The notes under the pieces were generated by a model that searched no databases, was not told where the DNA came from, and saw only the letters and a list, made by a program, of their open reading frames with translations. A stretch of DNA of 64,000 bases from Natrinema caseinilyticum (GTDB lineage Archaea; Halobacteriota; Halobacteria; Halobacteriales; Natrialbaceae): positions 1,609,369-1,673,368 of the forward strand of contig NZ_CP100445.1 of assembly GCF_024227435.1 (NCBI RefSeq), given 5' to 3'. A program made the translations under genes and the position numbers. Below, piece after piece: positions 33,584 through 42,659 of this stretch. Each line of letters begins with the position of its first letter. The first letter of the stretch is position 1.

Positions 33584-33946
33584 CTACAACTGTTGTCCCA
33601 GTTTCTCCCTGCTGATTCGGATCCCGGTCGGCGCGATGATCATCTGATCGTCACCCTTGCGGACGATATCGCCGTCTACCTCCTGGGCGACCTGTCGCAG
33701 CTCGTCGACGATGTGCTCGACCGTGCTGTCGTTGGTCCGCAGGCGCGTGATATCGGCGATGACGATGTCACCGTCGTAGACGGCGTCTTTGATGTCGATC
33801 GCGTCGGCCTGACTGCCGACCTCCGCGATGTGTACTTGCATCGTCGCCTCTGCTGACTCCGCCGAGACGTCCTCGAGATTCAGTTCGGCGTAATCCTCGA
33901 CGGTCCGCGGCTGATTCCCGCCGAGAATTTTGCTCATGAGTCCCAT
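33584..33946 (-). CDS. sepF: Cell-division protein SepF (archaeal)
   Basis: 120 aa. The N-terminal MGLMSKILGG is the short amphipathic membrane-binding helix, and the SepF domain follows from about residue 35 (ATMQVHIAEVGSQADAIDIKDAV...IVIADITRLRTNDSTVEHIVDELRQ). Archaeal SepF anchors FtsZ2/FtsZ1 rings to the membrane and is essential in Haloferax. No ftsZ lies in the window. It stands alone, with about 245 bp to the HTH_10 gene and 157 bp to the CBS gene on the same strand. Confidence 0.95.
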   Translation of the reverse strand: MGLMSKILGGNQPRTVEDYAELNLEDVSAESAEATMQVHIAEVGSQADAIDIKDAVYDGDIVIADITRLRTNDSTVEHIVDELRQVAQEVDGDIVRKGDDQMIIAPTGIRISREKLGQQL

Positions 33947-34103
33947 TGGCGGTATTCACCGCCGCCGCCAGTATAGTTCTTACGTCAGACACAGTCCGGA
34001 TAGCGAAACGGTCCGGGAATTCGACGGCTCTGTCACGGTCTCGGGGTGCAATCGCCGTCCGCTCGTGAGAGATTTCCCGACCGGAACCGTCTCGAGCGCT
34101 CAC

Positions 34104-34553
34104 TCAGTCGCCCGACGCGACCGCCAGGTCGTCGGCCGACTCGAGTCGCATCGGTTCGGCTCGCCACTCGATCTCGAGGCGGTGACGCGGGAGGTACGGG
34201 GCCAGCGTCCGGGCCGAGAGCAGGCCGCGGAACCGGCCGTCGCCGACGACGGGGAGGTGCTTGACGCCGCTGGTCCGCATCGTTTCGGCCGCCTCGGACA
34301 GCGTCGCGGACGGCGAAGTCGTCGCGACCGGCGTCGACACGAGTGCTCGCACGGTGGGCCGATCGTCGGTTTCCGCGATCATCGCGACGAGATCCGACTC
34401 GGACACGACGCCGACGACGGCATCGTCCTCGAGGACGACGAGGGCGGGCACGTCGGTGCAACGAAGCCGTCGGGCCGCCTCGGTCACGGACGTCTCGGGC
34501 GCGATCGTCACCGACTGACGGAGTCCGACGGCTGCGACTGTCGTTTCGATCAT
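34104..34553 (-). CDS. Two-CBS-domain protein
   Basis: 149 aa with two CBS modules: about 8-62 (LRQSVTIAPETSVTEAARRL...ALVVLEDDAVVGVVSESDLVAMI) and about 70-125 (TPVATTSPSATLSEAAETM...HLPVVGDGRFRGLLSARTLAPYL). Such pairs bind adenine nucleotides and act as energy sensors for partner proteins. No partner gene is adjacent, so its role cannot be told. Confidence 0.93.
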   Translation of the reverse strand: MIETTVAAVGLRQSVTIAPETSVTEAARRLRCTDVPALVVLEDDAVVGVVSESDLVAMIAETDDRPTVRALVSTPVATTSPSATLSEAAETMRTSGVKHLPVVGDGRFRGLLSARTLAPYLPRHRLEIEWRAEPMRLESADDLAVASGD

Positions 34554-34673
34554 GGACGTCCCACGGTAGCAGATGTCAGTACATAGTTCCTATGGACATA
34601 TGAATCGTGTACCCTAGTATTGCTAGCATAATCTGAACACAGGTCCCTGATTATCTATCGTTCGTAATCGTTT

Positions 34674-34729
34674 TTGCAGACAAACGAACGGTTCGTGGTG
34701 ATTGCAGACAAACGAAGGGATCGTGGTGA
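34674..34729. repeat. Tandem pair of 28-bp repeats
   Basis: Two adjoining 28-bp units (34674-34701 and 34702-34729) starting TTGCAGACAAACGAA and ending TCGTGGTGA differ at two positions. The first contains the small palindrome CGAACGGTTCG. They lie just past the stop of the PUA gene, in a locally AT-rich gap before the CBS gene. Confidence 0.8.
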
Positions 34730-34778
34730 TCGAGGACGTTCGAAGCCGCGACGGATCCTCGACGTTTCTCGTCGCGGA

Positions 34779-35258
34779 CTACCCGGTAAATTCGAAGAGT
34801 TCGTCGCCGACGTGGTGGACGGAATCGACGACTTTCCCTTCGTCACCGACCATATCCGCCCCGTCGACGCGGGCGCGACCGACAGCGAGTATCTTCCCGT
34901 GGGACTCCTCCGCGATCACGACCAGGTCGTCCGGCGAGATATCGTCCGTCGCCTCGGTGATCCCCGGACGCATGACGTCCGCGCCGTCGCTGACGAACGA
35001 GACGGCACCCGCATCGACGGTCACCAGTCGCTTCTCGGGTTCGTACGCGTTCGCGCCGCGAACCGTCAGAAACGGTTCCTCGTCGAAGAACGCGACCTGG
35101 GGCTCCCCGTCGATGAGGATGACCTCGCGGTCGGCCTCTTCGAACTCGACGCGCTCGTAGACGTCACCCTCGGGCGCGACGCCAAGTTTGTCCTCGAGTT
35201 CCGCCTCGAGGTCGGAGACGGCATCGCTACGGAGATGATGTCGAGATTTGACCTGCAT
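34779..35258 (-). CDS. PUA-domain RNA-binding protein (MCT-1/Tma20-like)
   Basis: 159 aa from ATG 35258 (MQVKSRHHLRSDAVSDLEAEL). The N-terminal part (1-75) resembles the pre-PUA domain of the MCT-1/Tma20 group. The PUA domain follows (KRLVTVDAGAVSFVSDGADVMRPGI... and SHGKILAVGRA), the fold that binds structured RNA. The eukaryal relatives work in translation re-initiation and ribosome recycling; an archaeal equivalent role is plausible. The long upstream extension in the open frame is basic and rejected. It is divergent from the small zinc protein at 35393. Confidence 0.9.
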   Translation of the reverse strand: MQVKSRHHLRSDAVSDLEAELEDKLGVAPEGDVYERVEFEEADREVILIDGEPQVAFFDEEPFLTVRGANAYEPEKRLVTVDAGAVSFVSDGADVMRPGITEATDDISPDDLVVIAEESHGKILAVGRARVDGADMVGDEGKVVDSVHHVGDELFEFTG

Positions 35259-35392
35259 ATCCGGCCAAACGACCGGTCTGGAGTTAAAAGGCCCGTTCCT
35301 GGAAGCGGCCGGTCCGGCGACCCGACCCGACCAACGACGGACGGGGAAGTGACGTGCCAATTGCTAAGTATCCCCACACCGTGCGAGCGAGT

Positions 35393-35683
35393 ATGTGGCC
35401 CTCTCGGAACCGCACGGAGACGGTGACCTGTCTCGCCTGTGGCGCCGAGCGCCCGCGCGACGAGACCCGCGAGTACGACAAGTACGGCGACCGCTGGGAT
35501 CGCGAGGACAAGACGTTCGAATATCTCTGTAAGTCCTGTCACCGCGAGCTCTGTCATCATCCGCGCGGTGACCTGGAGGAACTGCTGATCGATCTCGAGA
35601 CCGGCGACGGAAGCCGTGATGCGTTTCTCGCGAGCTATCTCGCCGCGGTCGAGGAACGATACGGCCCGCTCGGGGAACGCTAG
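35393..35683 (+). CDS. Small putative zinc-binding protein
   Basis: 96 aa from ATG 35393 (MWPSRNRTETVTCLACGAE). Two CxxC pairs (CLAC at about 13-16 and CKSC at about 46-49) and a following RELCHH could form a treble-clef or zinc-ribbon site. A helical C-terminus (LEELLIDLETGDGSRDAFLASYLAAVEERYG) follows. It looks like a widely kept haloarchaeal protein, but I cannot name its family or role. It is divergent from the PUA gene and 130 bp before the RNase gene. Confidence 0.82.
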   Translation: MWPSRNRTETVTCLACGAERPRDETREYDKYGDRWDREDKTFEYLCKSCHRELCHHPRGDLEELLIDLETGDGSRDAFLASYLAAVEERYGPLGER

Positions 35684-35811
35684 CCGCCGTCCGAGCGTCG
35701 ACTCGATCGAGCGGGGACCACGGGCGAGCGGGCATCACTACCGGTCGTCGCGCGCTGCCCCTCGAGGGCCATCCCGACACGACTTTCACCCTTACGTTCG
35801 TAGACGACTGT

Positions 35812-37110
35812 ATGAGCGACGACGCACAGGCCGATGCCGGCACGGCCGAAGGGCAGGGTCCCGTGGAGATCAGCGAGGACCTCGCGCGCCACCTGGAGAA
35901 CAAGCGCGAGGAGTTGTTCGAGAAGCTCGAAATCCGCGACGAGTTCCCGTCCGAGGTCTTAGCGGAGGCCGAGGCACGGACGGAGGGCGTCCAGGCCGAG
36001 ATCAGCGACGAAATCGACGAGCGACGAGATCTGCGGGACTTGACGACGTGGACGACGGACCCGATCGACGCCCAGGACTTCGACGACGCGCTCTCCATCG
36101 AAGAGCGCGAGGACGAGTACGTCCTCTGGGTTCACATCGCGGACGTGACCCACTACGTCAATCCCGAGACGGCGATGTGGGACGAAGCCGTCGAGCGGGG
36201 GAACACGGTCTACTTACCCGGTTACACGATCCATATGCTCCCGCCGGTGCTGGCCGAGACGGTCTGCTCGCTGGTCCCCAACGAGGAGCGCCTGGCTCAC
36301 ACCGTCGAGATGCACCTCGACAAGGAACACCTGAGCTACGAGACCATCGACATCTACAAGTCCGTCATCGAGTCCGACGAACGACTCACCTACTCACAGG
36401 CCGAAACCCGACTCGAGGAACCGGACGCGCCGCTCCACGAGGAGAACAAACTGGTCTACGAACTCGCGGATCGGATGCACGAACAGCGCAAAGCGGACGG
36501 CTCGCTCGTCTTGAACCCGAGTCGCGATCGGGCACACACCATCATCGAAGAGTGCATGCTGAAGGCCAACAAGGCCGTCACGCACGAACTCATGTGGAAT
36601 CGGGGCGTCGAGGCCATGTACCGGGTCCACCCCCAGCCGAGTCCGGACGAGTGGTCCAAGGCGCTCCAGGAGATACAGGACCTCGACGGCGTCTCCATTC
36701 CCGGCAGCACCTGGGACGACCCGCGAAAAGCCGTCAACGCGACGCTGGAAGAGGCCCCCGGCCGCCAACTGGACAAGATTCAGTGGGCGGTCATGAAGGT
36801 GATGCCCCGGGCGAAGTACATGAACGATCCGTTCGGCGGCCACCACGCGTTGAACTTCGAGATCTACGGCCACTTCACGAGCCCCATCAGACGGCTTTCG
36901 GACCTGATCAACCACTGGATCGTCTACCAGAACGACGTGCCGGAGAACCTCATCGAACTCTGTGACCGCGCCAGCGACAAGCAAAAAGACGCCGAACAGT
37001 GCGAGCGCGAGTACAAGACCTTCCTCCAGGAGGTCGGCCTCGATCCGATGGCGGTCAACAACCGCGGAATCGAAGTGGTAGACGAAGCGGAAGCCGAAAA
37101 GACGCTGTAG
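35812..37110 (+). CDS. rnr: RNase R/RNase II-family 3'-5' exoribonuclease (RNB domain)
   Basis: 432 aa, made of a short acidic N-terminus and an RNB catalytic domain. The block TTDPIDAQDFDDALSIE has the metal-binding Asp residues (D-x-x-x-x-x-D-x-D-D), followed by HIADVTHYV and YLPGYTIHMLPPVLAE. The tower-to-active-site stretch GSLVLNPSRDRAHTIIEECMLKANKAV and the Arg-rich HFTSPIRRLSDLINHW close the domain. The cold-shock and S1 domains of bacterial RNase R are missing, as usual for haloarchaea. It degrades RNA hydrolytically from the 3' end and may take the place of the archaeal exosome, which haloarchaea partly lack. Confidence 0.95.
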   Translation: MSDDAQADAGTAEGQGPVEISEDLARHLENKREELFEKLEIRDEFPSEVLAEAEARTEGVQAEISDEIDERRDLRDLTTWTTDPIDAQDFDDALSIEEREDEYVLWVHIADVTHYVNPETAMWDEAVERGNTVYLPGYTIHMLPPVLAETVCSLVPNEERLAHTVEMHLDKEHLSYETIDIYKSVIESDERLTYSQAETRLEEPDAPLHEENKLVYELADRMHEQRKADGSLVLNPSRDRAHTIIEECMLKANKAVTHELMWNRGVEAMYRVHPQPSPDEWSKALQEIQDLDGVSIPGSTWDDPRKAVNATLEEAPGRQLDKIQWAVMKVMPRAKYMNDPFGGHHALNFEIYGHFTSPIRRLSDLINHWIVYQNDVPENLIELCDRASDKQKDAEQCEREYKTFLQEVGLDPMAVNNRGIEVVDEAEAEKTL

Positions 37111-37249
37111 GCTCTCGCTTCGGCTCGATCTCGCGACAGGCACTCGCTCGAGTACCAGTTCGGCGTCTGGGTACCACAGGGGTGCTCGACACCGACCGTC
37201 GAGGGACGGCGCTGCTCGACTCGCCGACGGTCGAGCGCCCGTGAGGCCG

Positions 37250-37807
37250 TCACCGCTCTGCGTCCGGCAACTGTTTCTCGTAGACGTGTTCCTCGAGCCC
37301 CGGACCCAGATCGGACGGGCGGGTTCCAACGCGGTCGAAACCGCGGGACTCGTAGAACGAAATGCCGATCTCGTTTCTCGCCAGGACGGCCAGTCGGAGC
37401 CGGTCGAACTGCCCCGAGAGGGTCGCTTCGAGACGCTCGAGCAACGCGGTCCCGACGCCCTCGTTCCAGTGGCCGGGCCGGACGTAGAGGCGCGCGAGAA
37501 ACGCCACCGACGTATCCTCCGGCCAGGGGACGGCGTGGATGTAGCCGCTGAGGGGATCCTCGACCCTCGACTCGTTCGTAGCGCCGTCCGCTGACGGGGC
37601 ATCGGCCACGAGGAAGACGGCGTTTTCGCGCCCGTTCGTTCCCGTAATCGCCGACTCGAGGTCCCCGATCGAGTACCAGTCAGAGACGACGTCGTCGACC
37701 CTCTCCGACCCGAGGATGTCGTCGTAGGCAGCGTGCCAGCTCTCACGGGCGACCTCGTGGATGGCCCAGACATCGTCGACCGTAGCCTGCCGGACGGCTC
37801 GAGTCAC
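37250..37807 (-). CDS. GNAT-family N-acetyltransferase
   Basis: 185 aa from GTG 37807 (VTRAVRQATVDDVWAIHEVARESWHAAY). The acetyl-CoA loop is in LYVRPGHWNEGVGTALLERL (motif A, Q/R-x-x-G-x-G/A), and the end block NEIGISFYESRGFDRVG is motif B. The substrate is unknown. The longer frame upstream of the GTG is basic and rejected. Its 3' end faces the RNase R gene, and the following 990 bp hold no solid gene. Confidence 0.88.
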   Translation of the reverse strand: MTRAVRQATVDDVWAIHEVARESWHAAYDDILGSERVDDVVSDWYSIGDLESAITGTNGRENAVFLVADAPSADGATNESRVEDPLSGYIHAVPWPEDTSVAFLARLYVRPGHWNEGVGTALLERLEATLSGQFDRLRLAVLARNEIGISFYESRGFDRVGTRPSDLGPGLEEHVYEKQLPDAER

Positions 37808-38795
37808 GGTGAGGCGTAAGACGGCTGCCGCCAAAAAGCGGCACCCGACAGCCACCGCATCGATACGGTCACGTCGCGATGAATCGGCGGCCCAGGGTGC
37901 ATCGACGACCCGCCCGGTCGCTGACGATCGACGGTGGCGGCGAGTGACTCGAGCCATCGCTGCGATCGGTTGTGCAAGGCGCTCTACGGGCGGCGAGGGC
38001 GGTCGAAAAACGACGATCGGCGGACCTCTTACAGTCGCATCCGCGATGCGGTACCGATCAGGAGGGTACGACGGTCGTGATTCGATTCATTGCACTCGGC
38101 CGATGACAGCGGCTTATAAAGAACCTTCTGACAGATCCGTCCAATTGTGGTAGATAACCACCTTCGACCTCGGAGGTGTGTTCACACACAGGGACGCGCC
38201 CGGACACGTCCGGAACCGACGCCGCAACCTCGGGCATGACGATGGGCGGCCCACGGATCTTGAACTCGACGTGGATACTCACGGTTCTGGCTCCGTCGGA
38301 TTCACAGTCTCGGTCGGCTGTCGTCCGGTCGCGCTGGCGATCAGAATCCGTCCGAGATGTTCACAGTCGCGCTCGTTCGGATGCACGTGAGCTCCGTACC
38401 CGGTCCAGCGACGGTCGGTTCCCGGATAGCGGTTCCCCGACGTCTCTCCGAACCGACTGCCTCGTCGCCGACGAAGGGGAGTCACATCCGGGGGGATACT
38501 CCATTCCATGTCACATAATACCATGAATCATATCCCGAGTTGATATTTTCCACAGAGCAGTTGACAAATGCTGGGAACGGACACGTCCGAACGAATCGAC
38601 GCCTGCTCCGATCGACGTCATCCGTCCGATCCCTCGTCTCGCCATCGAGAGATCCACCGACCGATTCACCGCCCGTCGAGTGCGTGATATACCGTTCGCT
38701 CTGCGCGTCCGGTGTCGTCGACGCTAGAAACCGATCGACGCACTCGGCGGCGGGCCTGCAACCGCCCACACGAGATTCGAGAGTGCCGAATCGAG
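37808..38795. other. Gene-poor stretch between the acetyltransferase and kdgK
   Basis: About 990 bp without a supported complete gene. It contains the possible broken regulator listed separately. The parts around 38090-38160 and 38510-38560 are locally AT-rich and may hold promoters. No insertion sequence, RNA gene or repeat was recognised. Confidence 0.45.
38058..38524 (-). pseudogene. Possible remnant of a regulator (HTH_10-like N-terminus), two overlapping frames
   Basis: Two minus-strand frames meet with a GTGA overlap at 38279-38282. The downstream one starts MSIHVEFKIRGPPIVMPEVA and has normal haloarchaeal codon use for about 45 codons, then turns AT-rich with unlike residues. The opening is like that of some HTH_10 regulators as I remember them, but the DNA-binding half is missing. 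The upstream 81-codon frame (ending TVNPTEPEP) is not recognised. A decayed gene is my reading; two tiny coupled genes are the alternative. Confidence 0.28.
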
Positions 38796-39755
38796 TTACC
38801 GCGAGATATCTTCGGCTTGCTCGTTGACGACGGCCTCGACCTCGTCCGCCGTCACGAGTGCCACGTCGCCGGGGATCGTCCGCTTGAGCGACGCCGTCGC
38901 GGCGGCGTACTCGAGGGCGGTCGCGACGTCGTCGCCGTCGAGACGGCGGGCGATGAACGCGCCGGTGAAGGCGTCGCCGGTCCCGATCGGATCTACGGTG
39001 TCGGTCTCGTAGGCGTCGTGATCGTGGACGACGCTGTCGTGCCAGCCGACCGCGCCCTGTGAACCGCGTGTCACGACGACCGTCGTGAAGTCGTATTGCG
39101 AGCCGAGTTTGTGCGCGAGTTGTCGCGGATCGCCCTCGAGTCCCAGGACGGTTCGCGCGTCCCGGGCGGCGATAACGAGGATGTCGATACCCGGGAACAA
39201 CCGCGTCAGCGTGTCCTTGGCCTCGTCGGGCGACCAGAGTTTGCGACGGTAGTTGAAATCGAAGGCCGTCGACGTCCCCCCTTTCCGAGCCGCTTTGAGC
39301 AGGTTCGCAGTCGTATCCCGCAGCGTCGAGGAGAGCGCGGGCGTGATACCGGTCGTAAAGAAGACCTGCGCGTTCTGGATCCGATCGATGTTTAGTTCGC
39401 GGGCCTCCGCCGTCGAGACGGCGGTGTTCTCCCGGTCGTAGATCACGTTCGTCCCCCGTGGTTTCCCGGCCTGCTCGAGGTAGTACGTCCCCTGGCGGCC
39501 GCGGTGGCTCCAGACGACGTCGGTCTCGATTCCGTGTCCGCGAAGTTCCCCGACGACGCGCCGCCCGAGCGCCGTCTCCGGTACTTTCGACACCCAGGTC
39601 GCCGAAGCGCCCAGTCGACTCGCCGCGATGGCGACGTTGCTCTCGGCCCCTGCGGCACGAACCTCGAACTCGCTTGCGTCCTCGAGGCGTACGTGTCCCG
39701 GCGGCGACAACCGGAGCATCGTCTCACCGAACGTGACGATGTCGGTCTCGCTCAC
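38796..39755 (-). CDS. kdgK: 2-keto-3-deoxygluconate kinase-type sugar kinase (PfkB family)
   Basis: 319 aa ribokinase-fold kinase. The opening VTFGETMLRLSPPGHVRLEDA and AAGAESNVAIAASRLG form the sugar lid and PfkB signature 1; the ATP/catalytic block is DPIGTGDAFTGAF (signature 2, catalytic Asp). The opening is that of KDG kinases of the semi-phosphorylative Entner-Doudoroff pathway, by which haloarchaea degrade glucose, so kdgK is the most likely name; another sugar acid is possible. It stands alone with its promoter in the gap at 39756-40022. Confidence 0.88.
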   Translation of the reverse strand: MSETDIVTFGETMLRLSPPGHVRLEDASEFEVRAAGAESNVAIAASRLGASATWVSKVPETALGRRVVGELRGHGIETDVVWSHRGRQGTYYLEQAGKPRGTNVIYDRENTAVSTAEARELNIDRIQNAQVFFTTGITPALSSTLRDTTANLLKAARKGGTSTAFDFNYRRKLWSPDEAKDTLTRLFPGIDILVIAARDARTVLGLEGDPRQLAHKLGSQYDFTTVVVTRGSQGAVGWHDSVVHDHDAYETDTVDPIGTGDAFTGAFIARRLDGDDVATALEYAAATASLKRTIPGDVALVTADEVEAVVNEQAEDISR

Positions 39756-40022
39756 GGCTCGCCACCCCAGGTCGATCTGCAGTGAACGGAAACGTCTCTG
39801 TCGGCCATACCCGTCTCAACGAACGGCTCTGGTATAAGTTATGGAGGTCTGTCATTGCACAATTATGCTCGGTCGGCCACGGAAACGGACGGCAGTCGAT
39901 CACGGAGGTGAAACGATCGTTTCGTCGACGGTGCCAACCGTGGTCATCGTCAGGTGGGATGGCAAATCGTGACACTGAAGCGTTCGTTTGGCATTTCGTT
40001 GATACTTTGCGCAAGGAGAATC

Positions 40023-40683
40023 GTGTCCCCGTACGAATCGACGGCGGTATCTCACAGCCGTCGGTAGTGCTGGCACGGTCGCGATAGCAGGGTGTAGTGC
40101 GGTGAACCACCTCGGGGTCGCGCCCCGAGGTACTCGGCCTGCTCCGCCTATAGAAGGGGCGCAAACGCTGTCTGATCCCACCCTCCACGCGGAATCCAGC
40201 GGGAGACGCAGCCTCAGTTTCACGACAGCGGGCGAAGAGATCGGATCGGTCGGCGTCGACGGAACCGTCACGTCGGGGATCGTCGATCTCCAGACCGAGA
40301 TCTGGCACCGGGAGGGAACGACCGCAAAATCGATCAAGTTCAGGATATGGATGCCGACGTCAGGGACGGATTCCCCCGCAGAAGTCGCCGTCCGGTCGCC
40401 CGTGGAGGGCGATAGCTCGTCCCCGCCGTCCGTCTCGCTGTCTACGCCACGACGCGATCCGGGGACGACAATCGAAATCGACGACCTGGACGACCTCGCA
40501 GACGAGACGATCAGTACGCTCGCGTTCTTCGTCAGGCCCCCGTCGAAGACGGCCACGACCCTCCTGATCGACGCGGCGGTCGACCTCACGAGCAGTGACT
40601 TGCTCGGCAGCGAGTACTCCCTGGAGGGTCGATTGCGACTCGAGTTTCCGTCGCTCGACGGAACGTCGTCCCTTCGCCGATAG
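40023..40683 (+). pseudogene. Tat lipoprotein gene with a one-base frameshift in its signal peptide
   Basis: A strong Shine-Dalgarno (AAGGAGA, about 40013-40019) precedes GTG 40023, but that frame soon leaves the real coding frame. In the main frame the codons just upstream of 40102 read NRRRYLTAVGSAGTVAIAGC, a textbook Tat lipoprotein signal with no start codon. Removing one C from the CCCC run at 40027-40030 joins the two into MSRTNRRRYLTAVGS..., ending at the lipobox IAGC. The mature protein (about 195 aa) is acidic and Ser/Thr-rich with no known domain. Either the gene is frameshifted or the C run is a sequence error. Translation from GTG 40102 would give a version without a signal. Confidence 0.7.
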
Positions 40684-40835
40684 GTCGGCGCAAGCCCGGT
40701 CGTCAGCACGCACCACCGGTGAGCCGTCCGGAAACCCCTCCCGCCAGGACGATCGACTACCTGTCGCGTGTCGATACGTTCACGAAAGGACCAAGAACAG
40801 GCAAGAATTACTTCCTTTCGAGCGGTGTGTTACCT

Positions 40836-41273
40836 ATGGACGACGTAACCGAATTCGACGATATCCTCATCCCGACCGACGGGAGCAAATCCGCCCGCGC
40901 GGGAGCCGAGCAGGCGATCAAATTCGCACGGCGAAACGATGCCACCCTCCACGTGCTGTACGCGATGGACATGGGCGACGCGGACTACGTCGCAGTCCCG
41001 AGCGATATCGCGCAGACGCGCAAGCGACTGGAAAAGAAAGGCCAGACGTTCGTCGACGAGATCGAAGAACTCGCCGCGGACGCGGATATCACGTGCGTCA
41101 CGAGCGTCAAATCGAACACGCCCGTCGAGGCCATCGTCGAGTACGTCGACGAACACGACATCGACCTCGTCGTCATGGGAAAACGGGGGCGATCCGATCC
41201 CGACAAGCCCCTCGTCGGCTCGATCACGAACCGGGTTGTCGGCTCGCTCGACATCCCCGTGTTCACCGCTTGA
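40836..41273 (+). CDS. Universal stress protein (UspA family, ATP-binding type)
   Basis: 145 aa from ATG 40836 (MDDVTEFDDILIPTDGSKSA). The family opening ILIPTDGS and the ATP-binding motif G-2X-G-9X-G-S near the C-terminus (MGKRGRSDPDKPLVGSITN) are intact, so it should bind ATP and form dimers. Haloarchaea carry many USP paralogues, and their functions are mostly unknown. The open frame runs 39 codons upstream, but that part crosses the promoter and is rejected. Confidence 0.93.
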   Translation: MDDVTEFDDILIPTDGSKSARAGAEQAIKFARRNDATLHVLYAMDMGDADYVAVPSDIAQTRKRLEKKGQTFVDEIEELAADADITCVTSVKSNTPVEAIVEYVDEHDIDLVVMGKRGRSDPDKPLVGSITNRVVGSLDIPVFTA

Positions 41274-41275
41274 GC

Positions 41276-41328
41276 GACCCGCTCCTCGGCACCGTCCGAC
41301 CCGCTCCTCGGCACCGTCCGACCCGCTC
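41276..41328. repeat. Short tandem repeat, 22-bp unit
   Basis: A 22-bp unit (GACCCGCTCCTCGGCACCGTCC with the last bases joining the next copy) occurs twice in full at 41276-41297 and 41298-41319, followed by a third partial copy. It starts right after the stop of the USP gene and could be a slippage product or part of the 3' untranslated region. Confidence 0.75.
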
Positions 41329-41441
41329 GAGCACCGCTCGTCGACGCGTCCGTCCGCTCGAGTGACGCCTGCGGTCAGCGGACCGCCTCCGATCGCCCGA
41401 TCACCCGTTCGCAGCCGGGACGGTGATGCCGTCTCGACGAA

Positions 41442-42518
41442 CTAGTCGTCGGGACCGAGCGACGACGTGACGGCGACGGTCGTCCGATCGTCTCCGGCCT
41501 CGAGATCGATCCGACCGCCGAACCTCTCGAGCAACGCACATCCCGTTTCCAGGTGATCGGTGACTGCCGGAACGCGAACCGTTCCGCCGACGAGCGCCAG
41601 GAATACCAGCAACTGGTCGGCCATGTGGCGATCGACGGGCGCCGACCCGTCGAGAAATCGGTTCGCAGCGTCCGCGGCGTCTTCGCCGACCCGCTCGGCC
41701 GGTTTGCCGCGCTCGCCGAGCGCGGTGAAACCGGCGACGCCCGAGCCGTGATCGACACGAATCACCAGCACGGAGCCGGGAGATGGGCTTCGAGCCGTCG
41801 TCTCGCACCGTTCTCGCAGTTCGAGCGACGGCGCTCGGTGCAGTCGCTCGAGCGCCCCCTCGGCCTGGCGCATCGCGACGTCGCGGTCGGCGAGCGACGC
41901 CGACTCCGTCGAGTAGAGACGAACCCCCTCGAGGGGTCCTCGCTCGACGAGGTCGATCCGATCGAGGCGCGACGGCGCCAGATACAGCGTCGTTCGGCCG
42001 CCGCCCGCGGGGTAAAACCCCCGTTCGTCGATTTCGCAGGCCGCCGCGACGCCGAACCGACGGAGCACGGGAAGTTTCACGAATCGGAAATAATCGAGCG
42101 GCGGCGACCACGCGACGTCCGTCCCGCCGGTGACCGTCACCGACAGCGGCGACTCGAGGACCGTCGAAAGCGGCAGCAACGCATCGAACAGTAGCGGTGC
42201 GCTTCCGGCAGTCCCGATGTCGACGGTGTAGTGTCCGCCCGCGAGCCGTTCAAGCCCTCCGCGGCCCGGTCTCCTATCGAGATTCGGATCGAACTCGATC
42301 GTCTCGGAACGGAGTTCGGCGCCCGTCACGTCGGCGTCGCAGATCTCGGTCATCGTCTCGAGAACTGCCAGATGCTGATTGGCCAGGCCGGGCGTCGGCC
42401 GATCGCCGCGGACGTTCTCGAGTCGAACCGGCCGGTTCTCGACGACCGATAGCGCGAGTGCAGTTCGAAGGAACTGCCCGCCCGCGCTCGAGCCGTCGAG
42501 TTCGAGGGCAGCGGTCAT
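41442..42518 (-). CDS. rtcA: RNA 3'-terminal phosphate cyclase
   Basis: 358 aa from ATG 42518 (MTAALELDGSSAGGQFLRTAL). RtcA turns a 3'-phosphate of RNA into a 2',3'-cyclic phosphate through an enzyme-AMP intermediate. Visible hallmarks are GGQFLRTALALS, GHYTVDIGTAGSAPLLFDALLPL, GFYPAGGGRTTLY and the C-terminal DRHMADQLLVFLAL, whose His (near residue 299) is the adenylated residue. An upstream 100-codon extension in the open frame is rejected as basic. No RtcB ligase gene is adjacent. Confidence 0.95.
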   Translation of the reverse strand: MTAALELDGSSAGGQFLRTALALSVVENRPVRLENVRGDRPTPGLANQHLAVLETMTEICDADVTGAELRSETIEFDPNLDRRPGRGGLERLAGGHYTVDIGTAGSAPLLFDALLPLSTVLESPLSVTVTGGTDVAWSPPLDYFRFVKLPVLRRFGVAAACEIDERGFYPAGGGRTTLYLAPSRLDRIDLVERGPLEGVRLYSTESASLADRDVAMRQAEGALERLHRAPSLELRERCETTARSPSPGSVLVIRVDHGSGVAGFTALGERGKPAERVGEDAADAANRFLDGSAPVDRHMADQLLVFLALVGGTVRVPAVTDHLETGCALLERFGGRIDLEAGDDRTTVAVTSSLGPDD

Positions 42519-42659
42519 ACGGGGTCGTACGGTCTCGAGGGTCCTCCCGGTGTCGACTTCGCGGTGACGGACAGCGACCCGCGCGAGTCGATCGTCGTCC
42601 CCCACACCGAGTTCCGGTTGGTGAAGCTTTTCGGTTCTCCGAAATGGAACGGTGATGAG

